Of a stretch of 53,732 nt of DNA, positions 32,609 to 42,800 are shown piece by piece (the first letter of the stretch is position 1; each line of letters opens with the position of its first letter). The notes under the pieces are model-generated. The model had not been told where the DNA came from. It was given only the letters and a program-made list of their open reading frames with translations, and did not search any database. The position numbers and the translations under genes are program-made. Origin of the DNA: UBA1731 sp964440985 (GTDB lineage Bacteria > Verrucomicrobiota > Kiritimatiellia > RFP12 > UBA1067); the NCBI GenBank assembly GCA_964440985.1, contig CAYTWE010000011.1:1-53732 (forward strand), read 5' to 3'.

Positions 32609-33282
32609 TGTTGGAACTTGCAATAATATTCACTGGTGCGCTGTGCGTAGGCGGAATGGCCGCTTTCATCCTGATGAGGATGGAAATCGACGCTGGGCGT
32701 CGCGGAAAGACCGCCTATGCCAAGTGGCTGAACGCCCGATACGTGCGCAAATTCGACGAGCAGCTCCCAGATGCGCTTGGAACGATGTCAAACGCCCTTC
32801 GCGCCGGATTCTCGATATCCCAGGCATTTGAATCCGTGGCGGAATCCGACATGCATCCCATTGCTGACGAGTTTGCGCTTTTCCTTCAGCAGATGCGCGT
32901 GGGCATGAGCTTTGACGATGCGCTCGCATCATTGGAGAAGCGCATCGCGTCCGACGATCTTGCGCTTGTGGTGACATCCATAGACATCGCCCGCCGTACA
33001 GGCGGCAACCTTACAGAGATTTTCGACAGCATATCGAACACCATACGCGGACGCATGAGAATCGAGCGCAAGGTCAGGACGCTCACGGCGCAAGGACGTC
33101 TTCAGGGGCTTGTAGTCTCGCTCATGCCCGTCGCTCTATGCGTGATAATGACGATGATGAAGCCCGGTCTCATGATTCCGTTCCTGATGTCATTCAGCGG
33201 AATCGTCTGTCTGCTGGTTGCCTCGGCGCTCGTGCTTGCGGGGTGGCTTGTCATCCGCAGAATCGTGACGATCAAGGTATGA
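32605..33282 (+). CDS. tadB: TadB-like inner-membrane pilus assembly protein (T2SSF domain)
   Basis: A 225-aa protein. A first helix (LAIIFTGALCVGGMAAFILM) leads to a T2SSF domain (LPDALGTMSNALRAGFSISQAFE, given here as its opening helices; then SIDIARRTGGNLTEIF), and two helices end the protein. It is shorter than typical TadB (about 320). The start may be GTG 32605 (GTGA overlap) or ATG 32608 (TGATG overlap); GGAGA lies 10 or 13 bases upstream. TadB forms the inner-membrane platform with TadC, but no TadC follows: the cluster ends here, 24 bases from the convergent dnaE. Confidence 0.83.
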   Translation: MMLELAIIFTGALCVGGMAAFILMRMEIDAGRRGKTAYAKWLNARYVRKFDEQLPDALGTMSNALRAGFSISQAFESVAESDMHPIADEFALFLQQMRVGMSFDDALASLEKRIASDDLALVVTSIDIARRTGGNLTEIFDSISNTIRGRMRIERKVRTLTAQGRLQGLVVSLMPVALCVIMTMMKPGLMIPFLMSFSGIVCLLVASALVLAGWLVIRRIVTIKV

Positions 33283-33306
33283 TGGCGACGCTGCGCTGCG
33301 ACGCCC

Positions 33307-36300
33307 CTACCTCGCCCAGCGTCTGGGCTGCTGCGGCTCGGCGAAGATGTCCGGTTTGACGTCCAGTCCCCATTTACATCCAACCGCCATCTTTCCAAGT
33401 TCAGACAGGAGCGTTTCAGACGGCATTATGCCGCCATCAAGCTCAATCGCCACCGTCGTTCCGTTTGAATACTTGAGGTTTATCCTTACGGGGAGCGACC
33501 CCGGATGCGTTGCGAACAAAGTCGACATATCCTCGATCTTGGAGGAAAGATCCGGATCGTCATACCGCAATTCAATGTACATGTGATTTGAGAATGCAGC
33601 CATTCCGTCGGAAAGCCTGTACGCCTCCCGCACGAGAAACTGCAATCCCTCCTCCTCTTCATGCGTGTTGCGGTCCGTCCTGTGCACGAGATCTCCGCAC
33701 ACAAGCACGGGAGTCTCCACAGCGCCCGGCAGCCAATCTTTCATCTTGTCGTAGACGGCCGCGAAAGCCAAGGCCTCCATTTCGCTGTGGCTGTCGTCGA
33801 TCACAAGTATCGCCCACGGCTTTGGCTCACCTTCCGGGCCCTTTGGCTTTGACATCCGCACCTGGCACGATTTGAGAAGTCCACCCAGCCTGACAGGCAT
33901 CTTCACCTGACGTTCCGCCTTGACCTCTGACATCATCGGAACGTGTGGCGGCGAAGCGATGGAGAATGTAGACAGATCTCCCAGCAGACTCTCATACGCC
34001 CCCAGCGGATGCCCTGTGAGATACATTCCAAGGAGTTCACGCTCAAGCCGGAAATCCTCGGCCGCCGGCCATTTCGGGCAGTCGGAAAGATCATCATCCG
34101 ACACAACGGTGTCTACGCTTGAATCAAGCACATCGAAGAAGCTTCCCTGTGCGCTCCCCTTCTCCTTTGCCAGCTCGGCGGCGCGTCGCAGGGCGAACTC
34201 TGCGTTGCAGAAATATCGGGCACGATGGAACGAATGATCCGCATTCGAGAACGAATCGAACGCACCGCATCTCGCAAGGTTCTCAAGCACACGGCGATTG
34301 ACCGCCGCAGGAAGCTTTCTCCCGTCCGGCCCTGTCGTCTGTCCGCCAAGCCTGATGCAGAAATCCATGAACCCCTTGTAAGGCCCGTTCTTCTCGCGCT
34401 CGGCGACAATCGAATCCGCCGCAGACGCGCCAACGCCCTTTATTCCGGCAAGACCGTACCGTATAGCCTTCTCGCCCTTGACCGGCGTAAAACGCGAGAA
34501 GCTGTCGTTCACGTCAGGTGGACGCACCTCAAGTCCCATGGCGGCGGCTTCTGCGACAAATCCGGGGAGCTTGTCGAAGTTGCCGATTTCGGACGATATC
34601 TGTGCGCACATGAACTCCGCAGGATAGTGCGCCTTCAGGTAGCCCGTCTGGTACGCAACCCAGGCGTAGCACACCGCGTGCGATTTGTTGAATGCGTACG
34701 AGGCGAACTTCTCCCAGTCAGACCATATCTTCTCGATAAGCCCCTTTGCGGTTTTTTCGTCCGTCCACTTGTCCACCCGGAAGTCTTTGTTTTCAAGGCA
34801 TCCCTTGATGAACTTCGCCTTAAGCTCGTTCATTATGTCCATGAGCTTCTTGCCCATGGCCTTGCGAAGCTTGTCGGATTCACCGCGGGTGAATCCGGCG
34901 AGGCGACGCGAAAGAAGCATCACCTGCTCCTGGTAGACGGTGACGCCGTACGTGTCCTTCAGGTACATCTCCATCAGCGGATGGTCGTACGTTATCGGCT
35001 CTCGCCCCTGCTTGCGGTTTACGAACGAGGGAATGTAGTCCATCGGGCCAGGACGGTACAGGGCGTTCATGGCCACAAGATCCGTGAGGCGTTCGGGCTG
35101 GAGGGCGATGAGCCACTTCTTCATGCCGTCGGATTCGAACTGGAACAGTCCGGTCGTCTCGCCGCGTCCAAACAGCGCGTAGGTCTCCTTGTCGTCATCG
35201 GGTATCTTGTCGGTGTCGATGTCGATTCCGTGAAACTGCCTTATCAGCGCAACGCATTCCTTCTCGACGGTTAGCGTCTTAAGTCCGAGAAAGTCCATCT
35301 TGAGGAGTCCGACCGGCTCCACGTAATGGCCGTCATACTGCGTGGTTAGCAGATTTTCGTTCTCCGTCGGCATGACGGGGAGCGTATCTATGAGCGGATC
35401 GCGCGAGATGATTACGCCGCAGGCATGGACACCCGGCTGACGGATGGAGCCGTCAAGCCGCACGGCACGCTCCATGAGCGTCTTGACGGTGCCTTCGTTG
35501 CCGGGCGCAATTACGTCCTTTATTGGCTGGCCATCAAGCGCCGCTTGCAGGTTTGCCCCTTCCGGGAACTTCCACTCGCCCGTCTTCTTGTCCCTTCCGA
35601 GCGCCTTCTTGAATGTGATCTTCGGCGTGTCCGGGACGAGAGCCGCCAGTTTGTTCGTGTCGGCGAGTGGATATTCCATCACACGTCCGACATCCTTGAT
35701 TGCGCTTTTCGGCGCCATCTGGCCAAACGTCACGATGTGCGCAACATGATCCTGTCCGTACTTCTGTGTCACGTACTCAAGCACTTTGCCGCGCCCGGCA
35801 TCGTCGAAGTCCACATCTATATCAGGCATGGAGATGCGATCGGGGTTGAGGAAGCGTTCGAACAGCAGGTCAAACTTCAGCGGATCGACGTTCGTGATGC
35901 CAAGTGCGTACGCCACTGCCGCACCGGCGGCGGATCCGCGACCCGGCCCCACCCACACACCCATCTTGCGGGCCGCGTCGATGTAGTCGTGGACAATGAG
36001 AAAGTATCCGGGGAATCCCATTGTGCGGATCGTGTCCAGCTCGAACTGCACACGCTCGGAGGTGTCCTTCGGAAGCGGATCGCCCCATCTGCGCTTTGCA
36101 CCGGCCCACACAATGTCCGCAAGATACTCGGCCTCGAACTGTATGCGAATGGCCTTGTCGTACCCGCCGAACTTCTCCACACGCCCCTCCGGGTACATCC
36201 CGGTCAACGTCTTTTCGTCGTACTTCGCCCGGAAGCCTTCCTCCGTGCCGAACGATGCAGGTATGTCGAACTTCGGCATGATGGCATCAGAGTCGAGGCG

Positions 36301-37215
36301 GTAGCTCTCGATGCGTTCGGCCACCTCAAGCGTATTGCGCAGGAACTCCGGGTTCTCCGGAAAGACCTTCGCCATCTCCTCAAGCGGCTTGAACCACTCC
36401 TCGCCCGTGTAGACGAGCCGTCCCTTCTTGGTCGATGCGTCGTCATCGTCGATTCTCGGCGGATCGCTCATCTTCCTGCCGGTCGAAAGGGCGAGCAGCA
36501 CATCGTGGGAGTCGTTGTCCTCCGCATCAAGGAAGTGAACATCGTTCGTAGCTATGACACGGATGCCCAACTTCCTTGAAAGCTCGATGACTCCCTTGGT
36601 CACCATGCGCTGACGGTACCACACACCGTTCGGAGCGCCGTTCATCTCCGGATGCACCTTCGACCGGTGCTCCATCACCTCAAGTGAGAAGTCGTCACCG
36701 AACAGATCCTTGTACCAGCCCGCAATCCGCTCCGCCTCGTCCATGCGCCCATCAATTATCGCACGGGCGACCTCTCCGGCGATGCACGCCGACGAGCAGT
36801 GCAGCCCTTCGTGGTACTTTTCGAGCAGAGCATGGTCAATGCGCGGCTTATAGTAGAATCCGTTGATGTGCGCCTCCGAAATGAGACGCACAAGGTTGTG
36901 GTAGCCGACGAGGTTCTTTGCATGGAGACAGAGATGGAACTTCTTCTCCGTCCTGTCCCGCTCAAGGTGATTCCGGTTGGTGACATACGCCTCGCAGCCA
37001 AGGATCGGCTTGATGGGCGGCAGTCCCTCGAATTCCTTCTTCTTGGAGTTGCAGGCGTCGTAGAACGCCTTGAGAGCGAAAAGGTTGCCGTGATCCGTGA
37101 CTGCAAGGGCAGGCATTCCCCACCTGCGGGCCTTCTCCACAAGCGGGTTTATCTGGCACTGCCCATCCAGCAGGGAATATGTCGTATGCAGATGAAGATG
37201 GACGAAATCACTCAC
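33307..37215 (-). CDS. dnaE: DNA polymerase III alpha subunit
   Basis: The 1302-aa replicative polymerase. The PHP domain opens with HLHLHTTYSLLDG. The C-family palm has GPGRGSAAGAAVAYALG and the catalytic PDIDVDFDD near residue 463, and the fingers region has FQFESDGMKKWL and ALYRPGPMDYIPSFVNRK. A helix-hairpin-helix (GIKGVGASAADSIV) and an OB-like C-terminal domain follow. It is longer than E. coli DnaE (1160) and has an insertion in the PHP part. The start is GTG at 37215, one base after the leuS stop TGA (37219-37217), so the two genes are co-translated. No clear SD of its own is needed. It converges on tadB. Sequence and length are intact. Confidence 0.96.
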   Translation of the reverse strand: MSDFVHLHLHTTYSLLDGQCQINPLVEKARRWGMPALAVTDHGNLFALKAFYDACNSKKKEFEGLPPIKPILGCEAYVTNRNHLERDRTEKKFHLCLHAKNLVGYHNLVRLISEAHINGFYYKPRIDHALLEKYHEGLHCSSACIAGEVARAIIDGRMDEAERIAGWYKDLFGDDFSLEVMEHRSKVHPEMNGAPNGVWYRQRMVTKGVIELSRKLGIRVIATNDVHFLDAEDNDSHDVLLALSTGRKMSDPPRIDDDDASTKKGRLVYTGEEWFKPLEEMAKVFPENPEFLRNTLEVAERIESYRLDSDAIMPKFDIPASFGTEEGFRAKYDEKTLTGMYPEGRVEKFGGYDKAIRIQFEAEYLADIVWAGAKRRWGDPLPKDTSERVQFELDTIRTMGFPGYFLIVHDYIDAARKMGVWVGPGRGSAAGAAVAYALGITNVDPLKFDLLFERFLNPDRISMPDIDVDFDDAGRGKVLEYVTQKYGQDHVAHIVTFGQMAPKSAIKDVGRVMEYPLADTNKLAALVPDTPKITFKKALGRDKKTGEWKFPEGANLQAALDGQPIKDVIAPGNEGTVKTLMERAVRLDGSIRQPGVHACGVIISRDPLIDTLPVMPTENENLLTTQYDGHYVEPVGLLKMDFLGLKTLTVEKECVALIRQFHGIDIDTDKIPDDDKETYALFGRGETTGLFQFESDGMKKWLIALQPERLTDLVAMNALYRPGPMDYIPSFVNRKQGREPITYDHPLMEMYLKDTYGVTVYQEQVMLLSRRLAGFTRGESDKLRKAMGKKLMDIMNELKAKFIKGCLENKDFRVDKWTDEKTAKGLIEKIWSDWEKFASYAFNKSHAVCYAWVAYQTGYLKAHYPAEFMCAQISSEIGNFDKLPGFVAEAAAMGLEVRPPDVNDSFSRFTPVKGEKAIRYGLAGIKGVGASAADSIVAEREKNGPYKGFMDFCIRLGGQTTGPDGRKLPAAVNRRVLENLARCGAFDSFSNADHSFHRARYFCNAEFALRRAAELAKEKGSAQGSFFDVLDSSVDTVVSDDDLSDCPKWPAAEDFRLERELLGMYLTGHPLGAYESLLGDLSTFSIASPPHVPMMSEVKAERQVKMPVRLGGLLKSCQVRMSKPKGPEGEPKPWAILVIDDSHSEMEALAFAAVYDKMKDWLPGAVETPVLVCGDLVHRTDRNTHEEEEGLQFLVREAYRLSDGMAAFSNHMYIELRYDDPDLSSKIEDMSTLFATHPGSLPVRINLKYSNGTTVAIELDGGIMPSETLLSELGKMAVGCKWGLDVKPDIFAEPQQPRRWAR

Positions 37216-37216
37216 G

Positions 37217-39817
37217 TCACTTCACCACGAAGTTGACCATCCGCTTCGGAACGGCTATCACCTTCACGACGGTCTTCCCTTCAAGGAACTTCACAACGTC
37301 AGGGGAAGACTCCGCCGCAGCGCGCATTTCGTCAGCCGTCGCCGTGACCGCAACCTTGATGCGTCCGCGCAGCTTGCCCATGACCTGCACAGGAATCTCA
37401 ACTTCACTTTCCACGAGCGCTGCGGCATCATACTTCGGCCACGGCTCATACGCAAGCGTATCAGAATGCCCAAGGAATGCCCACAGCTCTTCGCCGAGAT
37501 GCGGAGCAAACGGCGCAAGGCAGAGCACGAACTTCTCAAGGCACTCACGTGGAAGGCCATTCCCCGACTTTACAAACCCTTCCGCTTCGTTGATGAACAC
37601 CATCATCGCGGAGATTGCGGTATTGAACGCCAAAGCCTCCAGATCCTCTCCAACCTTCTTCACCATCGCGTTCAGGGACTTGGATTCATCCTTCGTCATG
37701 GCACGGTCGGATATTGCCGTCTCCGTCACCAGCCGGTTCGCGCGCTTGAGGAAACGGAACACACCTTCTACGCCCTTCGTCGACCAGGGCTTCACCGCCT
37801 GGAGCGGACCCATGAACATCTCATAGAGACGCAGGGAATCCGCACCGTAGTCGCGGACAACGTCATCGGGGTTGACTACATTCTTGAGCGATTTGGACAT
37901 CTTGGCGGGGAACTCGGTCAGCAGCTCCTCTTCGCCGCCCTCCTCGGCTCCATACGGCTTGCCGTCGCGCCACGTCACCCTGTCGGACGGCACCAAGACG
38001 CCACGAGACGTCTTGTACGCAATGCCAAGAATCATACCCTGGTTCACAAGACGCCGGAAAGGCTCCTTCGTCGGCACAAGCCCAAGATCAAACAGCACCT
38101 TGTGCCAGAAGCGGGCATAGAGGAGATGAAGCACAGCGTGCTCCGCACCGCCCACGTAAAGATCCACCGGAAGCCACTTTTTCAGAAGGCCCTGATCCGC
38201 AAACGCCTTGTCGTTCAACGGATCGATATAGCGGAGATAGTACCAGCACGAGCCTGCCCATTGGGGCATTGTGTTCGTCTCGCGCTTTCCCTTCCTGCCG
38301 GTTGCGGGATCCGTGACATTCACCCAATCGTCAGCCTTGGCGAGCGGCGGCTCACCCGTCCCAGTCGGCTTGTAGTCCTGCAGCTCTGGGAGCGTAAGAG
38401 GCAAATCGCTCTCATCCACAAGCGACTGTGTGCCGTCATCCCAGTGTATGACCGGGAACGGCTCACCCCAATAACGCTGGCGCGAAAAGAGCCAGTCGCG
38501 AAGCTTGTACTGAGTCTTCGCACGACCAACGCCATTCGCCGCAAGCCATTCAATCATCTTTCTCTGCGCATCCTTGACTGAAAGGCCGGTAATGAACCCG
38601 GAGTTCACCATCACGCCGTCCGCTATGTCTGTGTAGGCGACATCCCCATTGTACGGCTTCGGCTTCCCGTCAATGCTGTCCTCAACGGCATCAGATTTCT
38701 TGCCGACAACCTGATAGATCGGAAGACCAAATTTCTTCGCGAAATCGAAATCGCGCTCATCGTGCGCAGGCACAGCCATGATCGCACCTGTGCCGTACGA
38801 TGCAAGCACATAGTCTGAGATGAACACCGGAATCTTGTCGCCGTTTACGGGATTCACGCCCGCGATGCCGTCAAGCCTCACGCCTGACTTGTCCTTGTTC
38901 AACTCTGTGCGTTCGAGATCGCTCTTCGCGGCAGCCTTTCTCTGATAGGCCCGCACCTCATCGGCATTGGCGAGCGCACCGGCATCAAGCCATTTGGAGA
39001 CAAGCCTGTGTTCAGGGGAAAGAACCATGTACGTAGCGCCAAAAAGCGTGTCGCAGCGCGTGGTGAACACGGTGACGACATCAGATTCGTTCCCTGCGGC
39101 ATCGCTGCGCAGCACCTTGAAGTCGACCATTGCTCCGGTGGATTTGCCGATCCAGTTGCGCTGCATCTCCTTTATGCTCTCCGGCCAGTCAAGCTCGTCA
39201 AGATCAGAGAGAAGACGCTCCGCGTACTCCGTGATCTTCAGCATCCACTGGCGCATCGGACGCCGCTCGACCGGATGGTTCCCGCGTTCAGAACGCCCGT
39301 CGATGACCTCTTCGTTCGCAAGTACTGTGCCGAGTGCGGGACACCAGTTCACAGGCACCTCTGCAACGTACGCAAGCCCCTTCTTGTAGAGCTGCTCGAA
39401 TATCCACTGCGTCCACTTGTAGTACTTGGGATCGGTCGTGTTCACCTCGCGATCCCAATCGTATGAAAAGCCGAGCATCCGGATCTGTTCACGAAAACGG
39501 TCTACATTCTTTTTTGTAGTGACTGCGGGATGCGTCCCCGTCTCAACCGCGTACTGCTCCGCAGGAAGTCCAAATGCATCCCATCCCATCGGATGAAGCA
39601 CATTGAAGCCTCTCATTCGCTTGTATCGGCACAGTATGTCCGTTGCGGTGTATCCTTCGGGATGACCCACGTGCAGCCCGGCGCCCGACGGGTACGGAAA
39701 CATGTCCAGACAGTAGAACTTCTGCTTCGCGTCATCGTGCGCATCGCACTTGAACGTCTTGTTATTCAGCCAGTACGCCTGCCATTTCTTTTCAATGGCG
39801 GAAAAATTGTAGTCCAT
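37217..39817 (-). CDS. leuS: Leucyl-tRNA synthetase
   Basis: An 866-aa class Ia aminoacyl-tRNA synthetase. The HIGH motif appears as GLHVGHPEGY at 48-57. The CP1 editing domain lies at about 225-420 with VFTTRCDTLFGATYMVL and ASYGTGAIMAVPAHDERD, including the editing aspartate. SGSCWYYL-like catalytic sequence (WAGSCWYYLRYIDP) and KMSKS near 639 complete the active site. Length is normal for bacterial LeuRS (about 860). A poor SD precedes the ATG. It is the first gene of leuS-dnaE. A hairpin (39842-39859) lies in the 73-base gap to the giant gene upstream. Confidence 0.96.
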   Translation of the reverse strand: MDYNFSAIEKKWQAYWLNNKTFKCDAHDDAKQKFYCLDMFPYPSGAGLHVGHPEGYTATDILCRYKRMRGFNVLHPMGWDAFGLPAEQYAVETGTHPAVTTKKNVDRFREQIRMLGFSYDWDREVNTTDPKYYKWTQWIFEQLYKKGLAYVAEVPVNWCPALGTVLANEEVIDGRSERGNHPVERRPMRQWMLKITEYAERLLSDLDELDWPESIKEMQRNWIGKSTGAMVDFKVLRSDAAGNESDVVTVFTTRCDTLFGATYMVLSPEHRLVSKWLDAGALANADEVRAYQRKAAAKSDLERTELNKDKSGVRLDGIAGVNPVNGDKIPVFISDYVLASYGTGAIMAVPAHDERDFDFAKKFGLPIYQVVGKKSDAVEDSIDGKPKPYNGDVAYTDIADGVMVNSGFITGLSVKDAQRKMIEWLAANGVGRAKTQYKLRDWLFSRQRYWGEPFPVIHWDDGTQSLVDESDLPLTLPELQDYKPTGTGEPPLAKADDWVNVTDPATGRKGKRETNTMPQWAGSCWYYLRYIDPLNDKAFADQGLLKKWLPVDLYVGGAEHAVLHLLYARFWHKVLFDLGLVPTKEPFRRLVNQGMILGIAYKTSRGVLVPSDRVTWRDGKPYGAEEGGEEELLTEFPAKMSKSLKNVVNPDDVVRDYGADSLRLYEMFMGPLQAVKPWSTKGVEGVFRFLKRANRLVTETAISDRAMTKDESKSLNAMVKKVGEDLEALAFNTAISAMMVFINEAEGFVKSGNGLPRECLEKFVLCLAPFAPHLGEELWAFLGHSDTLAYEPWPKYDAAALVESEVEIPVQVMGKLRGRIKVAVTATADEMRAAAESSPDVVKFLEGKTVVKVIAVPKRMVNFVVK

Positions 39818-39841
39818 CTTTATGTTCTTCTTTTGCTCATT

Positions 39842-39859
39842 GCGGCGCAGACGCGCCGC
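39842..39859. terminator. Strong hairpin between the giant gene and leuS
   Basis: GCGGCGC-AGAC-GCGCCGC: seven perfect GC-rich pairs with a 4-base loop. It lies just past the stop of the giant minus-strand gene and before leuS, so it may act as a terminator or attenuator. No T-run follows on either strand, so intrinsic termination is uncertain. Confidence 0.35.
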
Positions 39860-39890
39860 GTATTGTCAAGTTGACGTTGCCGTCAGATGT

Positions 39891-42800
39891 TCAGTCCGCA
39901 CCTTCGGCGACAGGATCCTTGTGGTACATCACAGCGTTCTTGTCGTTAAGCTGATACACAGTGACGGGGCCAAGAGTCTCATCTATCGAAAACCGGTAGA
40001 ACACGTTCGCATCGGGGAACGCACCCCAGTCATAGCCCGCATCGGCAGGAGCCGGCAGCTCTATGCGTCGGCAGAACGGCGTGTCGGAATCTTTATCACC
40101 AAAGCTTTCTGGACACAGCGTGAACCACCTGAGCGGACGCCATTCTCTGTCCACAACCCCGTTCTGAAGCGCACCCTGCACCTTGAACGTCACGGATGTC
40201 CACGAGGAGACGTGTTCATCGTAATCGGCGCTTGTCGATCCCGGCTCAAGTCCGCGAAGCATCTGCGGAGGATTCGCCGCCCCAGTCACACGGTTCGATA
40301 TCATCATGGTCACGCTTACGAAGACGTTCGTTGAGACGCGCCCGTTCCCATAATCGGTTGTCACGGTCTCGCCGACAGTCTGCGCACCGGTGCTGTCGCC
40401 CATTCCGGCTTTCAGGATCCACTCCCAGTCCGCCGAGTTCTGGCTCACGGGCGGAATGTCAAGCCAATACATCTCCTTGAGCGAAAGGGTATATTCCGTG
40501 CCGTCTTGCTTCAGAACGGGCCGGTTGTTCATGCCATAGAATCTTGCAAAGTGCACAGTGTCTTCGTCATAGTCCTGCAGCCAGTCGATGATGGCCGGAT
40601 AGTACGGGTCGTCAGACGAGACTCCGCCGTTTGCCGCGTCAGGCAGTTTAGGCGAGGCGACAGACGAGGCTGTCACGAAGAACTTGCGCGAGGCGTCATC
40701 TGCAACAGTCAGGTTTGACAGGTCGAGTTTCCACAGCCCAGATGCATCCTTTGCGTACGAGGATGCCACCTCGACGCCGGGAACGCCATAGCTGTTTGTG
40801 ACAACCGATCCGACATCAAACCAGTTCTTCACTTCGTACACTACGCTCGTGCTGTACGTTCCCGAAATGGCATCCTGCGGGACTATCAGCACTGCCGAGT
40901 TCGACCTGACATCGCCAACCTTGACCCACATCGTGTTCTTGCTTTCGGCGTCCACATTTACGTACACCCACAGGTGGCTTCCCTCAGGTGGCTCAAAGTA
41001 CGACGGATCGATGTACTGGAGAGTGCCATCCACAAGGCGGTTTCCCCTTCCGGGCGTGTTTACCATCCAGTTTGTCCAGCATGATGCGGTTTCGCCGTGG
41101 TTGGTAAATACACCAAGGGAATAGTCCACATCCGTCGTTCCTTTACCGTCCGCACCACCATAGATCCATGCATCATCGTTGAAACCAACCTTCACCTTCT
41201 CAAGGAAGTTCGTTCCATCGTAGTAGTATGAAACTCGGCTGTCAAGCGTGTTCGTGGACATGAACACAGCTTCATGCTCAACTATTCCGGTCGGACGGAG
41301 CAGACGGATTGCGTATGGCTGTTCGCGGCTTATCACACCACCCTGCGGGTATATCATTTTTGCGCTCCATGTGCCGTCATCGAGGAATCCGTGTTCAGCC
41401 GTTCTGTATGTCCCCGCTGATGCCGTATTTGGAGACTGCACAGCCACAAACGCATACTGGCTCGATGACGGCTCGGACTTGCTCGAGACCACATCGCCAT
41501 AGCCAAAGGTGGCAATCGGATAGCTGACGTACTTTGTCGAGACGTTCTGTACGTACGGCACATATTCAAGAGACCACCCGGTGAGACCAAGACCCGCCGG
41601 CGCAGCAACCTCGATGTACTGGTGCTTGTCGTCGCCAAGATTGCCGAACCGGTACGTGTTGACCTCATTGATCCATGCGCGCTTGGGAGATATCTCATCG
41701 AGAATCGTGTATGCGCACTTTGTGGTCCCTTTGTTATAGAAGCTTTCGGATGCGAAGACATACCAAGAAGGTTCAGTCCAGTCAGTCCCCACCTCCATGA
41801 CGCGATTATGCTCGGCACCGTTCTTGTCAAGATATTTCACGTATATGTGATACTGCACGATCTGATATCCCAAATCTCCGGGCAGCTGAGGCGGAATCAG
41901 CGATGCGGAGTCTGTCGGGGAACTGTGGTAGACGAGATTGCTCTCTGTCCAGTCCTCCGCCCTAACGAGCTCCACATCCAGACGCCTGTCGCCATTGCCG
42001 GACGTTTTCCACCTGGAATAGCCCCATGGGCTCATTCCGACATACCACGACATGAAGACTCTTATGGTATTCAGGTCAAGCTCATCCTCAAGCCCCGCCG
42101 GCAGGAGCTGCACCTGCATTCCGAACGACTCGTTCAGGAGAGGCTGCAAATCCGAACTCTGTATTCGATCAGCGGGGATGGATGCGTTGGAGGTCTTTCT
42201 TTCGCCATTGAAGCGGTACGGACGCGGCGGATATGCAAACGCAAGACCCGGCGTCATGGGCTGCATCACGGTCACTTCGTCAAGCAGCACACGCTGTATT
42301 GGAGTCGGATTCATCGTACTTCCGGTGTCGCCGAACGGAACTTTTGAATCCGCACGGTTGTTGCGTCCCTCAGCGGCCGCGAACGCCGTAAGCCTCAGCG
42401 CGGTGAAATCTGAATAGTCGCTCGGCATCCGCCACAGATACTGCTGAAAGAGCGGCGAACCAGCCGTTATCTCAATGTTGGTGATAACCGTCCATTTGTC
42501 GTCGTTCTCCTCCTGAGGATCTTCACACCCCGAAATGGAGACCCAGCCGTTCACACCGTTCGTTTCAAGCATACGGGCGAGGAAGCTGACCTGACCGATT
42601 CCGTTCGTGAATGTCGGCGTCTGGACGAACGGGTCGTGCTTGGAGTAGTTTGCCGATTCCGATTCGTCAGCGAACATGGGATCATCCTCCCCCGTACCTG
42701 CAACACCGGAGAAGTTCAGGGCACAGCTTCTTCCGGGCAGCGTGTCCAGGGAAGCATCGTACATGTGATCGTACAATGAACCGTACTTGCGCAGGTCGGT

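Noticed and set aside
34225..35274. 349-codon plus-strand frame inside dnaE
   Set aside because: Antisense shadow of a well-conserved polymerase; no RBS or motif of its own.
37466..38581. 371-codon plus-strand frame inside leuS
   Set aside because: Antisense shadow; no domain recognised.
39891..40100. Autotransporter barrel at the C-terminus of the giant protein
   Set aside because: No alternating amphipathic strands or terminal aromatic residue; the end (DPVAEGAD) is charged.
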